The translations under genes were made by a program, and so were the position numbers. A model generated the notes under the pieces. That model had not been told where the DNA came from, made no database searches, and saw only the letters and a list, made by a program, of their open reading frames with translations. From contig CAMHOK010000006.1 in the NCBI GenBank assembly GCA_946186735.1, positions 1 to 34,784 of the forward strand: DNA of 34,784 bases, written 5' to 3'. The stretch's first letter is position 1; the number at the start of each line of letters is the position of its first letter. Positions 17,875-26,967 of the stretch are shown here, one piece after another. This DNA comes from an uncultured Bacteroidales bacterium (GTDB taxonomy: Bacteria; Bacteroidota; Bacteroidia; Bacteroidales; Paludibacteraceae).

Positions 17875-17877
17875 GGT

Positions 17878-19101
17878 ATGAAGAAAATCCTATTCATACT
17901 TCTTGCTTCCGTTCTCAGTTTCAACCATCTTTTCTCGCAAGACACCATAAATGTCTTGCCTGACACCCTTTGTGTCTCGCGGAGCATACTATCGCCCGAG
18001 ATCACTGCAGACAGCTGTATCATCTTCCGCTTATATGCGCCCAACGCCAAGCATGTGAAAGTGGTAAGCGATTGCTTCGTCAAGAGCGACAAGAGCTGGT
18101 TTGGCGGTCAGATGAAGCAGAGGAAGATGCGAAAGTGTGCCGATGGTGTCTGGACTTACAAAACCAAGAAACTCAAACCTGAGGTTTATAACTACCGTTT
18201 TGTTGTGGATGGCGAATGGACCGAAGACCCTCTCAATGCCGACTCCACTCATGTGTTGCTCCACAAAGAGAGTGTGGCGGCAGTAGGAGGCTCAGAGTAT
18301 GCCGACCTCTACACCGAGCAGCACGCTCCTCTCTCCGGCACTATCGACACTGTCGAGGTGTATAGCGAAGAGCAGCAGGTGAGCCGAATGGTGCTGGTCT
18401 ATCTCCCTTACAACGCCCGCACCGACTCGCTGCCACTACTCTATCTCTTGCATGGTATCAGTGGCGATGAGACCTCGTGGATAGAAGCAGGACGGGTCAA
18501 ACAGATACTCGACAACATGATATCGCAACAGCTCATCCAACCCATGATAGTGGTGATGCCCGACTGCAATGCAATGAATAAGATTGCACCAAAGCGCCGT
18601 ACCAACCTCATGCGCAACATCTTCAACTACCCTATCCTTAACATTGGCGACTTCGAGAAAGCTTTCCCCACTATGTATCAATACATCCTGGACCGCTATC
18701 CGGTGAAGCGAGAACGCGAGTTACATACCATAGCCGGTCTGAGCTCGGGCGCTAAGCAGGCTGCCAACATAGTCAGAGACTACCCCTATATGTTCTACAC
18801 TCTCGGACTCTTCTCGCCCGTGGTACACAGAGAGCAATTGCCCACTGTCGGCGAAGATATCAGAGTCTTTGTGTTCATAGGCAAAGGTGACCTCTTCTAC
18901 GCCACCGGAAAAGACTATGCCAAGATGCTCAAGAAGCAACACACCGAATATGAGTTGCATCAGACTCAGGGAGGACACACATGGAAAAGCTGGCGCACTT
19001 ATATCATCGACTTCATGAAGATAACCTCAGCGCTTGACGAGCAAGCCGAACAGATGGAGATGGAGATGAAGATGAATGAAGAATCATCAACAAACAAATA
19101 A
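17878..19101 (+). CDS. Secreted esterase with N-terminal E-set/CBM48-like domain and alpha/beta-hydrolase (Fae/esterase D type) domain
   Basis: Signal peptide; FRLYAPNAKHVKVVSD…DGVWTYKTKKLKPEVYNYRFVVDGEWTEDPLN; LPLLYLLHGISGDETSW; nucleophile elbow GLSSG; GGHTWKSWR. Confidence 0.88.
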   Translation: MKKILFILLASVLSFNHLFSQDTINVLPDTLCVSRSILSPEITADSCIIFRLYAPNAKHVKVVSDCFVKSDKSWFGGQMKQRKMRKCADGVWTYKTKKLKPEVYNYRFVVDGEWTEDPLNADSTHVLLHKESVAAVGGSEYADLYTEQHAPLSGTIDTVEVYSEEQQVSRMVLVYLPYNARTDSLPLLYLLHGISGDETSWIEAGRVKQILDNMISQQLIQPMIVVMPDCNAMNKIAPKRRTNLMRNIFNYPILNIGDFEKAFPTMYQYILDRYPVKRERELHTIAGLSSGAKQAANIVRDYPYMFYTLGLFSPVVHREQLPTVGEDIRVFVFIGKGDLFYATGKDYAKMLKKQHTEYELHQTQGGHTWKSWRTYIIDFMKITSALDEQAEQMEMEMKMNEESSTNK

Positions 19102-19122
19102 CCAACATATAACCTATTAAAT

Positions 19123-19160
19123 AATAACCGAGCGACTCTACAGCCACTCGGTTATTTCTT
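19123..19160 (+). terminator. Terminator hairpin between convergent genes
   Basis: AATAACCGAG (19123-19132) / CTCGGTTATT (19147-19156), 10-bp perfect stem, followed by TCTT. Confidence 0.75.
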
Positions 19161-19845
19161 TTAGTCTCTGTGCCCTATAGGTTGAGGGGTATCGCGGGTC
19201 CGGCTCCTGTCGGGTGATCCATAGCTGGTCGATACCCGCCGCAATGGCTCCTTGTATGTCGGAGGTCCAACTGTCACCTATCATCAGCACCTCATCGGCT
19301 CGCACACCGTTCAACTCAAGAGCTCTCTCGTAAATGAGCGGATTGGGCTTCTGAGCACCTACCTCCTCCGAGAGGACCACATAACGAAAACACTCGCTCA
19401 AACCGGAGAGACGGATCTTCTCGTACTGCACCTCGCGAAAACCATTGCTCACGATGGTCAACGGATACTTGCCGGCAAGAAACCTCACAACCTCTGCCGA
19501 GTCGGGGAGCAAACGGAAATACTTAGAAGTGAGTCGGAGAAAATCATCACCTAACAGCTTAGCCAACCTATCTTTCTCTTCTTCTGACATCTGAGGCATC
19601 AGGCGTATGGGAAAACGAAAACGGTCGAACTGCAAGAAGTCCTTGCTCACCTCGCTCCTACCATACCTCTCCCACAGACCTAAGTTATGTTCATGATAGA
19701 CCTTATAGTAGTCGTCGAAAGAGGGATAGAGAACGCTCAGATGATAGGTCTGCCAAAGGTCATGCAAAGCTGCATGTTCAGCACCTCGAAAATCGCCTAT
19801 GGTGTCGTCCCAATCAATGAATATGGCCTTGTAGGTTGGCATCAT
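19138..19845 (-). CDS. HAD-superfamily hydrolase, YjjG-type (nucleotidase-like)
   Basis: FIDWDDTIGDF (motif I), IVSNGFREVQYEKIRLSGLSECFRYVVLSEEVGAQKPNPLIYERAL, VLMIGDSWTSDIQGAIAAGI. Confidence 0.92.
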   Translation of the reverse strand: MMPTYKAIFIDWDDTIGDFRGAEHAALHDLWQTYHLSVLYPSFDDYYKVYHEHNLGLWERYGRSEVSKDFLQFDRFRFPIRLMPQMSEEEKDRLAKLLGDDFLRLTSKYFRLLPDSAEVVRFLAGKYPLTIVSNGFREVQYEKIRLSGLSECFRYVVLSEEVGAQKPNPLIYERALELNGVRADEVLMIGDSWTSDIQGAIAAGIDQLWITRQEPDPRYPSTYRAQRLKEITEWL

Positions 19846-20462
19846 ACGAGTTGGTGCAATCGACTCACATACTTACCTATGATGTCAAACTCCAGATTGA
19901 CTACCGTACCTTTCTCTATCTTACAGAAGTTGGTGTTCTCAAAAGTGTAAGGAATGATACCTACGGTGAAGCTGTTCTGAGTGGGCTCACACACGGTCAG
20001 ACTGACGCCGTTGACGCATACCGAGCCTTTATCCACAGTGAAATAGCCTCGCTGAGCCATCTGCTTAGAGTACTCATACTCGAAAGTGAAGTACCAGCTG
20101 CCGTCTGCCTCACGCTTATCGGTGCATACCGCCGTCTGATCGACATGTCCTTGAACGATATGCCCGTCCAAGCGCTCGTTGAGTAGCATCGAACGCTCTA
20201 CATTGACAAGGTCGCCCACTTGGAGCAGACCAAGGTTAGAACGCAGCAGAGTCTCTTGCATCGCTGTTACCACATAACACGCAGGAGTGGTCGCAGTGGC
20301 TTCGATAAGCTTAACAACGGTCAGACATACACCATTGTGAGCTACCGACTGATCGATACTCAGTTCGTTGACGAAATCACATGTAAGAGTGAAATCAATA
20401 TTACCTCTGTCTTTTCTGATGGCTACAACTCGTGCCATCTTTTCAACTATTCCTGAAAACAT
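19842..20462 (-). CDS. ribE: Riboflavin synthase, alpha subunit
   Basis: MFSGIVEKMARV N-terminus; SIDQSVAHNGVCLTVV; LLNERLDGHIVQGHVDQTA; VDKGSVCVNGVSLTV; duplicated domain. Confidence 0.95.
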   Translation of the reverse strand: MFSGIVEKMARVVAIRKDRGNIDFTLTCDFVNELSIDQSVAHNGVCLTVVKLIEATATTPACYVVTAMQETLLRSNLGLLQVGDLVNVERSMLLNERLDGHIVQGHVDQTAVCTDKREADGSWYFTFEYEYSKQMAQRGYFTVDKGSVCVNGVSLTVCEPTQNSFTVGIIPYTFENTNFCKIEKGTVVNLEFDIIGKYVSRLHQLV

Positions 20463-20491
20463 AATATATCTTGTTTATTATTACTTTCACC

Positions 20492-22732
20492 TTAGTTATA
20501 CGCGTGCATACCTCCGAGCAGGAAGTTCACCCCGAAATAAGTGAAGAGCACCGCCAAGAAAGCTATCACGCTATACACATGGAAGACCATAGGTTTGTTG
20601 AGGTTCTTGAGTGAGCCTGTGTGCAGGAGCATGGCATAGACCATCATTGTTATCAGTGCCCACACCTCTTTGGGGTCCCATCCCCAATAGCGTCCCCAGC
20701 TCTGGTTAGCCCATACGGCACCTATGAAGATACCTATGGTCAGACAGAAGACTGCGGGATAGAGCAAGATCTGGCTCACCACTTTCAACCGCTCTATCTG
20801 CATCTGCTTCCTCTCGTCCGGCTGTTTGCTCATCGTCTGTATCAAGATGGCGGTCAGTCCGTTCATCATGATGAAGAACAGCAGACAGTATGCCACCATA
20901 ATGATTGCCACATGAACAGTGAGCAGGGGCGACTGCAACACCGGCATGAGGTTGGTCACTTGCGGGTTAGACGCCGACATCATGCTCACCATCAGCGTCA
21001 GACCTGACAGCAGATAGCCCATCGGTATGACCAGCATACTGCTAACGCCGCGCTCTCTTACCATACATCTCAAACCTGCTATGAGCGTTATGAGCGCCGA
21101 CACCCACGAGAGGAACTGCATCGTCTCGAAGCCGTTAGACAGCGGCACATGACCGCTCACCACCCACCTCAGACCTATGCCGGCAGTCAGCACCAAGAAA
21201 GCCGGTAGCATGATGATAGTGAAGACGGCAACGAGCGGTCGACGAGGACGCTTACCACGACTCATCACCACACACAAGGCTATGAACAGCAACAACCCTA
21301 CAGTGGTCAGAGCCATCGCCATGGGCTTGGTATAGTCGAACTTATTATATATCTTCTCGGCCTTGAAACGAGCATCAGAGGGCAGATGGGCGGTCGTAAC
21401 TTTGTTTATCTGCCAGAGTCGTATGCGCTGAAGAGCGTCGATAGCAGCTGAATAATCGTTCTTTGCCACCGACAGCCACACATACTCCATACTACCCTTG
21501 ATAAACTGAAAATCGGCAAAAGCCAACGAATCGGGCAGAGGCGACACCCACGAATACCACGACACTCGGTCTTCCTTATCAACAATAGGATAGATGGTTA
21601 GCAGTGTACCCGTAGCCACCATGCTCACCAGACGGAACTTCTCGTCGGCACGACGAGCATTCTTATTGCCCTGACGGAGCATGCTCTCAAGCTTATACTT
21701 ACCACCGCTCACATAATCATTGAGCGACACATACTTGCCACCCAGCAACAATCGCACATCATCACCTTTCTGCTTGATGATAGGCTCTTGAGCCCATTGG
21801 TCGTAATAGAAGAGCCATCCGCAGAGCACCTGCCCGGCACTGAGTCCTTTATACGACGACTTACCGTAGAGCTTTACCGTCAGGTCTTTAGCCATGGTCT
21901 GCAACGGACAGACACGGTCGTTATAATTGACATAGAGGTTGCACATCGCGTCGGCAAAAGACTGAGGCACTGTAGGCGGCATAGCAGCCTGAGCCTGAGA
22001 GCTCAGAGAGCACAAGAGCACGAGCGGTAGCACCACTGCACGCAGCAGAGGCGAGCGAAGCAACGCACGGAAATGGGTGCGACGCTGGAAGAAGAACAAG
22101 AGCATGGAGATGAGCAAGAGGGCATAACCAAGGTAAGTAACGCCTATGCCCCAAGGGTCGTGAGAGACACGGAGTGTTACGCCGCGACCATCATCATCGT
22201 ACATCGACTGATAAAAACGATAGTGCTTATACTTAAACACATTGTTCATCGATACACGACCTGCCTCGTGGTCGGGCAGAATCTCTATGTTGCTCACAAA
22301 ATCCATAGGCGCCGAAGTGCCGGGGTAATAATCAATACTGAAGTCGGTGAGCCTCACCTCGAAAGGCAGGACTATAGAACGGAGCTCGGTTGTGCCGTCC
22401 TCACGCAGGTGTATCTCACCCGACTCACACGTCAGATGCGTGAGCATAGCTCCACCTAAGATAATAACAAAAGAGAAATGCAACAGGCAAGTCATCAGTT
22501 GCTTATACACACGCTGAGTGAACATATATGCAAGAGCTGTCAGAACAGTTACAGCCCACAAGGCAATAGTCCAGGGAGCAGTGTAGAAATACTTGACAGC
22601 GAAGTCAGCACCCTCGAACTTCTCAACTATGCTCGACACCACGAGCAGCACTATCATCAATCCCATCAGAGAGAAAGAGACGCTCTTGAGCATGCCTTGC
22701 GCCTTACCGGACGATGAACTCTTATTTTCCAT
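20492..22732 (-). CDS. Fused ResB-CcsA-type cytochrome c biogenesis protein
   Basis: N-terminal ResB-like TM/periplasmic region; C-terminal CcsA with WANQSWGRYWGWDPKEVWALI; 746 aa. Confidence 0.92.
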   Translation of the reverse strand: MENKSSSSGKAQGMLKSVSFSLMGLMIVLLVVSSIVEKFEGADFAVKYFYTAPWTIALWAVTVLTALAYMFTQRVYKQLMTCLLHFSFVIILGGAMLTHLTCESGEIHLREDGTTELRSIVLPFEVRLTDFSIDYYPGTSAPMDFVSNIEILPDHEAGRVSMNNVFKYKHYRFYQSMYDDDGRGVTLRVSHDPWGIGVTYLGYALLLISMLLFFFQRRTHFRALLRSPLLRAVVLPLVLLCSLSSQAQAAMPPTVPQSFADAMCNLYVNYNDRVCPLQTMAKDLTVKLYGKSSYKGLSAGQVLCGWLFYYDQWAQEPIIKQKGDDVRLLLGGKYVSLNDYVSGGKYKLESMLRQGNKNARRADEKFRLVSMVATGTLLTIYPIVDKEDRVSWYSWVSPLPDSLAFADFQFIKGSMEYVWLSVAKNDYSAAIDALQRIRLWQINKVTTAHLPSDARFKAEKIYNKFDYTKPMAMALTTVGLLLFIALCVVMSRGKRPRRPLVAVFTIIMLPAFLVLTAGIGLRWVVSGHVPLSNGFETMQFLSWVSALITLIAGLRCMVRERGVSSMLVIPMGYLLSGLTLMVSMMSASNPQVTNLMPVLQSPLLTVHVAIIMVAYCLLFFIMMNGLTAILIQTMSKQPDERKQMQIERLKVVSQILLYPAVFCLTIGIFIGAVWANQSWGRYWGWDPKEVWALITMMVYAMLLHTGSLKNLNKPMVFHVYSVIAFLAVLFTYFGVNFLLGGMHAYN

Positions 22733-22780
22733 ACACTACAATTTTGCTTATCAATATCACAATCAACTTCTAAAGAAGTG

Positions 22781-22854
22781 CGCAAAGTTACAAAAAAATG
22801 CCGACATGGGCAACTCAACTATTGTCTGTTTTGAAGATTCTTTGTAACTTTGCG
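22781..22854. promoter_or_regulatory. Back-to-back divergent Bacteroidetes promoters in a 14-bp perfect inverted repeat
   Basis: CGCAAAGTTACAAA (22781-22794) / TTTGTAACTTTGCG (22841-22854). Arms contain TAACTTTG. -33-like TTG elements at 22811-22814 (-, GTTG) and 22821-22824 (+, ATTG), each with a 20-nt spacer. Confidence 0.72.
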
Positions 22855-22878
22855 AGCAATAACCAAAATATTGCCGTC

Positions 22879-24153
22879 ATGAAACATTATTCTTTTCTTT
22901 TGCTTTTCAGCATTCTCTGTTTGATTTCCCCTTTAGCTTGTGCTCAGAAGTCTCCGACGAAAGTCAAGACCGGTATTGAGGTCTTGCGAGACCAAGAGTT
23001 TCAGCTGTTGGAGGGTAAGCGTGTTGGTCTGTGCACCAACCCCACGGGGGTTGACTCCAACCTGCGTTCCACCATTGATATTCTCTTTGAGGCCGAGAAC
23101 GTCAATCTGGTAGCTCTCTTCGGTCCGGAGCATGGTGTGCGCGGTAACATACATGCGGGCGATGTTATCGAGAACGATGTGGACAAGAAGACCGGCATTC
23201 CCATGTATTCGCTTTTCGGTAAGACACATAAACCGAGCAAGGAGATGATGGACCAGATCGATGTTATGGTTTATGACATACAAGACAACGGTTGTCGGTC
23301 ATACACCTACATATCCACCATGGGTAAGCTCATCGAAGCATGCCGCGATTACGACAAAGAGCTCGTCATCCTCGACCGTCCGAACCCGCTGAGCGGAACG
23401 AAGATAGAAGGCAATATAGTAGAAGATGGCTATTTCTCTTTCGTCAGTCAGTTTGCTATCCCTTATCTGTATGGTCTGACCTGCGGCGAGCTTGCCACCA
23501 TGCTCAACCAAGAGCCTTCGCTCTGGCCGCCAGAGCTCAGAGATCAAGCTCAACAGCCATGCCGACTCACCGTAGTGAAGATGGAGAACTGGCATCGCAG
23601 CATGAACTGGGACCAGACAGGGCTACCATGGGTGGTAGCTTCACCACACGTACCTTTCGGACATTCGGCTTATTTCTACCCTGTCACCGGTATCTTCGGC
23701 GAGCTGGGCTATTTCTCCATAGGAGTGGGCTACACCCTACCCTTCGAGCTGATGGCTGCCGAGTGGATCGACGCCGAGCAGCTCGCAGAGGCTATGAACA
23801 ACATGGAGCTCCCCGGACTCAGCTTCCGACCCATCTACTTCAACCCTTATTACTCAGTGGGCAAAGGAAAGACCTTGGCAGGAGTACAGATCTATATCAC
23901 CGACTTCGACCGTGCACGACTCAGCGAGGTGCAGTTCCTCATCGTGCAAGAACTCATGCGTATGTATCCCGACAAGGATGTGTTCAAGAACTGCAACCAA
24001 GCACGCTTCTCTATGTTCGACAAGGTTTGCGGGAGCCGATTCATACGCGAGACCTTCTCCGCGGACTACCAATGGGACAGCATCAGAGACTATTGGTATA
24101 AGGATGTAGATACCTTCCGCACCTTCTCCTCACAATACTACCTTTACGACTAA
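22879..24153 (+). CDS. namZ: DUF1343 / NamZ-family exo-beta-N-acetylmuramidase-like protein
   Basis: RVGLCTNPTGVDSNLRSTIDIL, ALFGPEHGVRGN, YDIQDNGCRSYTYISTMGKLIEAC, ILDRPNPLSG. ATG 22879 begins a signal peptide (MKHYSFLLLFSILCLISPLACAQ). Confidence 0.93.
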   Translation: MKHYSFLLLFSILCLISPLACAQKSPTKVKTGIEVLRDQEFQLLEGKRVGLCTNPTGVDSNLRSTIDILFEAENVNLVALFGPEHGVRGNIHAGDVIENDVDKKTGIPMYSLFGKTHKPSKEMMDQIDVMVYDIQDNGCRSYTYISTMGKLIEACRDYDKELVILDRPNPLSGTKIEGNIVEDGYFSFVSQFAIPYLYGLTCGELATMLNQEPSLWPPELRDQAQQPCRLTVVKMENWHRSMNWDQTGLPWVVASPHVPFGHSAYFYPVTGIFGELGYFSIGVGYTLPFELMAAEWIDAEQLAEAMNNMELPGLSFRPIYFNPYYSVGKGKTLAGVQIYITDFDRARLSEVQFLIVQELMRMYPDKDVFKNCNQARFSMFDKVCGSRFIRETFSADYQWDSIRDYWYKDVDTFRTFSSQYYLYD

Positions 24154-24185
24154 CCTTTCTCTCACCTTTTATTCTCAGAGTTGCC

Positions 24186-26945
24186 ATGACAGACTATATC
24201 CATCGCTTAGCATGGGGTACAGATGCCGGTTTCTACCGTCTCGTGCCCGAGCAGGTTCTCATGCCTGAAAACGAATCAGAGGTTCAGCAAATCATCTCTC
24301 GTGCCCGCCAAGAAGGGAAGCATATCACTTTCCGTGCTGCAGGCACCTCGCTCTCCGGTCAGGCTATCAGCGACTCGTGGCTGGTGGTCTGCGGCAAGAA
24401 ATGGGAGAGATACGAGATCCTTGAGCAAGGTCTGAAGATCCGTCTTGAACCCGGCATCATTGGTCAGAGGGTCAACGACCTCTTGCGCCCCTACGGCCGA
24501 CGCTTCACTCCCGACCCCGCCTCTATCAAGAGCGCGATGGTGGGAGGAATAGTGATGAACAACGCCTCAGGCATGTGCTGCGGCACACACGCCAACTCCT
24601 ACCGTATGCTACAGAGCGTGAGGATAGTGCTGACTGACGGCACCATTCTCGACACCGGCGACAAGGAGTCAAGACAACAGTTCCTCAACACACACCCCGA
24701 CTTCATCAAGCGTATAGAACAACTGCGCGACCGCACACTGAGCAACCCACAACTCACCGAGCTGATAAAGAAGAAATACAGCATAAAGAACGTAACGGGT
24801 CTTACTATCCTGCCTTTCGTCGAATATACCGACCCCTTCGACATCATTGCTCATCTCATACCCGGTTCAGAAGGTACGCTCGCTTTCCTCAGCGAGATAG
24901 TGTTCAACACCGGTATCGACTATTCTCACTCTGCCTCTGCCCTTCTTCTCTACCCCACCACCAAAGAGGCATGCGATGCTGTCATACGCATGAAGCATAG
25001 CGGAGCTCTCTCGGCTGCCGAATATTTCGACAGGAAAGCCATGCAGGTGGTGGAGAACGATTTTCCTGAGTTGAAGGGTCAGGGACCGGATGCCGGTGCC
25101 GTACTCGTCAAGATAGAAGCCTCCACCCGTGAGGAGTTGCAAGAGCGTATCCTCCAAGCCTCGCAAGCAGGACGGTTCGCTCCCGAAGAGTTCACACAAG
25201 ATAAAGACAAGGTGAGCAAGTACTGGGCTATGCGCTCCGGCATCTTCCCTGCCGTAGGTGGTACGCGCGAGATAGGCACCACCTGTCTTATTGAAGACAT
25301 AGCCTTCCCTATCGACTACCTCTCCGATGCTACCCTTGAGCTGCAGCGCCTCTTCCGCGAGCACCATTACCCCGACGCCGTCATCTATGGTCATGCCCTC
25401 GAAGGTAACTATCACTTCATACTCAATCAGCGTTTCGACACACCTCAAGCTATCGAGCAATACGATAAGATGATGCATGCCCTCGTCTCGTTAGTTATTG
25501 ACAAGTATCACGGCTCGCTCAAGGCGGAGCATGGCACCGGCAGGAACATGGCACCTTTCGTCAGACGCGAATGGGGCGATGAGGCCTACCAACTCATGCT
25601 CGATGTCAAAGCTCTCTTCGACCCCGACAACATCATGAACCCGGGCGTCATCTTCAACGAAGATGAGCAGTCGTATCTTCAGCATATCAAGCCTCTCCCG
25701 CAGGCCCATCCGCTCATCGACCGCTGCATTGAGTGCGGGTTCTGCGAGGTCAACTGTGTGAGTTGCGGGTTCGCACTCTCATCACGACAGCGCATAGTCA
25801 TACAACGAGAGATAGCACGACTCCGCAAAGCCGGCAAGGACGATGAGGCACAAGCGCTCGCCAACGCTTTCCGAAAGATAGGCAAAGACCTGTGTGCCGG
25901 CGACGGACTATGCTCCACCTCGTGCCCCGTCAAGATCAATGTGGGCGATTACATACACTATCTCCGAGAGCAAGAGCTGTCGTCCGGTGCCCGACGCATA
26001 GGCACTTATGCAGCCGACCATTTCTCTGCTGTAGCCGACTCCATAGGCTCTGTGCTCACCATCGCTGACACCGCCCACAGTCTCCTCGGCACCAACCTCA
26101 TGTCGGTGGTCAGCAAAGGGCTGTACTATGGCTCAGCCAAACATTTCCCTCTGTGGACAGCCGCCATGCCTCAAAGGGCACCGAAGCACCAACCGACAGC
26201 CAAGAGTTCTGCAGGGAACGACAAGAAAAAAGTGGTTTATTTCCCTTCGTGCATCAACCAACGCATGGGACTCAAGAAAGGCTCCGTTGCCAAGCATAGT
26301 CTGATAGACGAGACTATCGAACTGTTGGACAAAGCGGGCTACGAGGTCCTTTTCGTTGAGCAGATGGAGGAGTTGTGCTGCGGCACCACCTGGGAGAGCA
26401 AAGGTATGCCCGACCTTGCCGACCGCAAAGGCAAGGAGCTGCAAGAGGCTCTGATGAGAGCGTCGGCCAACGGCACCTACCCTGTCCTCTGCGACCAGAG
26501 TCCGTGTCTGTATCGCATGCGCCATACCAACGAGCTGAACGGCTCACCTCTGAAGCTGTACGAGCCTGCCGAGTTCATCGAGCTGTTCGTCTTACCCGAG
26601 GTGGACATCAGCCCACTCGACCTCACCGTAGCCGTTCATCCCACATGCTCCACACGGAAGATGGGACTCACCGACTGCCTCGTCAGAGTGGCCAAGAAGT
26701 GCACTAAGCGCGTCGTCGTGCCCGAAGAGGTGGGATGCTGCGCCTTCGCAGGAGACAAAGGCTTCACACACCCCGAGCTCAACGCATGGGCTCTGAGAAA
26801 ACTGCGAAAGGCTATACAGACCTCTGGCGCCACCATTGGCTACTCCAACTCACGCACTTGCGAGATAGGACTAACAACACACTCAGGCATAGAGTACATG
26901 TCGATAGTCTATTTGGTCAACCAAGCAGCCAACAAAAGAAAATAA
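24186..26945 (+). CDS. FAD-linked oxidase / Fe-S / CCG-domain fusion oxidoreductase (D-lactate or D-2-hydroxyacid dehydrogenase type)
   Basis: FRAAGTSLSGQAISDSWLVV, FTPDPASIKSAMVGGIVMNNASGM, EHGTGRNMAPFVRREWG, CIECGFCEVNC, CAGDGLCSTSCP, CCGTTWESKG, CCAFAGDKGF. Confidence 0.93.
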   Translation: MTDYIHRLAWGTDAGFYRLVPEQVLMPENESEVQQIISRARQEGKHITFRAAGTSLSGQAISDSWLVVCGKKWERYEILEQGLKIRLEPGIIGQRVNDLLRPYGRRFTPDPASIKSAMVGGIVMNNASGMCCGTHANSYRMLQSVRIVLTDGTILDTGDKESRQQFLNTHPDFIKRIEQLRDRTLSNPQLTELIKKKYSIKNVTGLTILPFVEYTDPFDIIAHLIPGSEGTLAFLSEIVFNTGIDYSHSASALLLYPTTKEACDAVIRMKHSGALSAAEYFDRKAMQVVENDFPELKGQGPDAGAVLVKIEASTREELQERILQASQAGRFAPEEFTQDKDKVSKYWAMRSGIFPAVGGTREIGTTCLIEDIAFPIDYLSDATLELQRLFREHHYPDAVIYGHALEGNYHFILNQRFDTPQAIEQYDKMMHALVSLVIDKYHGSLKAEHGTGRNMAPFVRREWGDEAYQLMLDVKALFDPDNIMNPGVIFNEDEQSYLQHIKPLPQAHPLIDRCIECGFCEVNCVSCGFALSSRQRIVIQREIARLRKAGKDDEAQALANAFRKIGKDLCAGDGLCSTSCPVKINVGDYIHYLREQELSSGARRIGTYAADHFSAVADSIGSVLTIADTAHSLLGTNLMSVVSKGLYYGSAKHFPLWTAAMPQRAPKHQPTAKSSAGNDKKKVVYFPSCINQRMGLKKGSVAKHSLIDETIELLDKAGYEVLFVEQMEELCCGTTWESKGMPDLADRKGKELQEALMRASANGTYPVLCDQSPCLYRMRHTNELNGSPLKLYEPAEFIELFVLPEVDISPLDLTVAVHPTCSTRKMGLTDCLVRVAKKCTKRVVVPEEVGCCAFAGDKGFTHPELNAWALRKLRKAIQTSGATIGYSNSRTCEIGLTTHSGIEYMSIVYLVNQAANKRK

Positions 26946-26967
26946 TCATCTCTAAACATACCCCTTT

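Noticed and set aside
20492-22732. CcsBA without cytochrome genes as an anomaly
   Set aside because: Cytochrome c maturation genes are often unlinked; the window is too small to judge.
23340-24101. 253-aa + ORF in another frame of namZ
   Set aside because: Arg/His-rich shadow frame of the NamZ coding sequence.
24867-25478. 203-aa minus ORF
   Set aside because: Antisense to the FAD oxidoreductase; no motif support.
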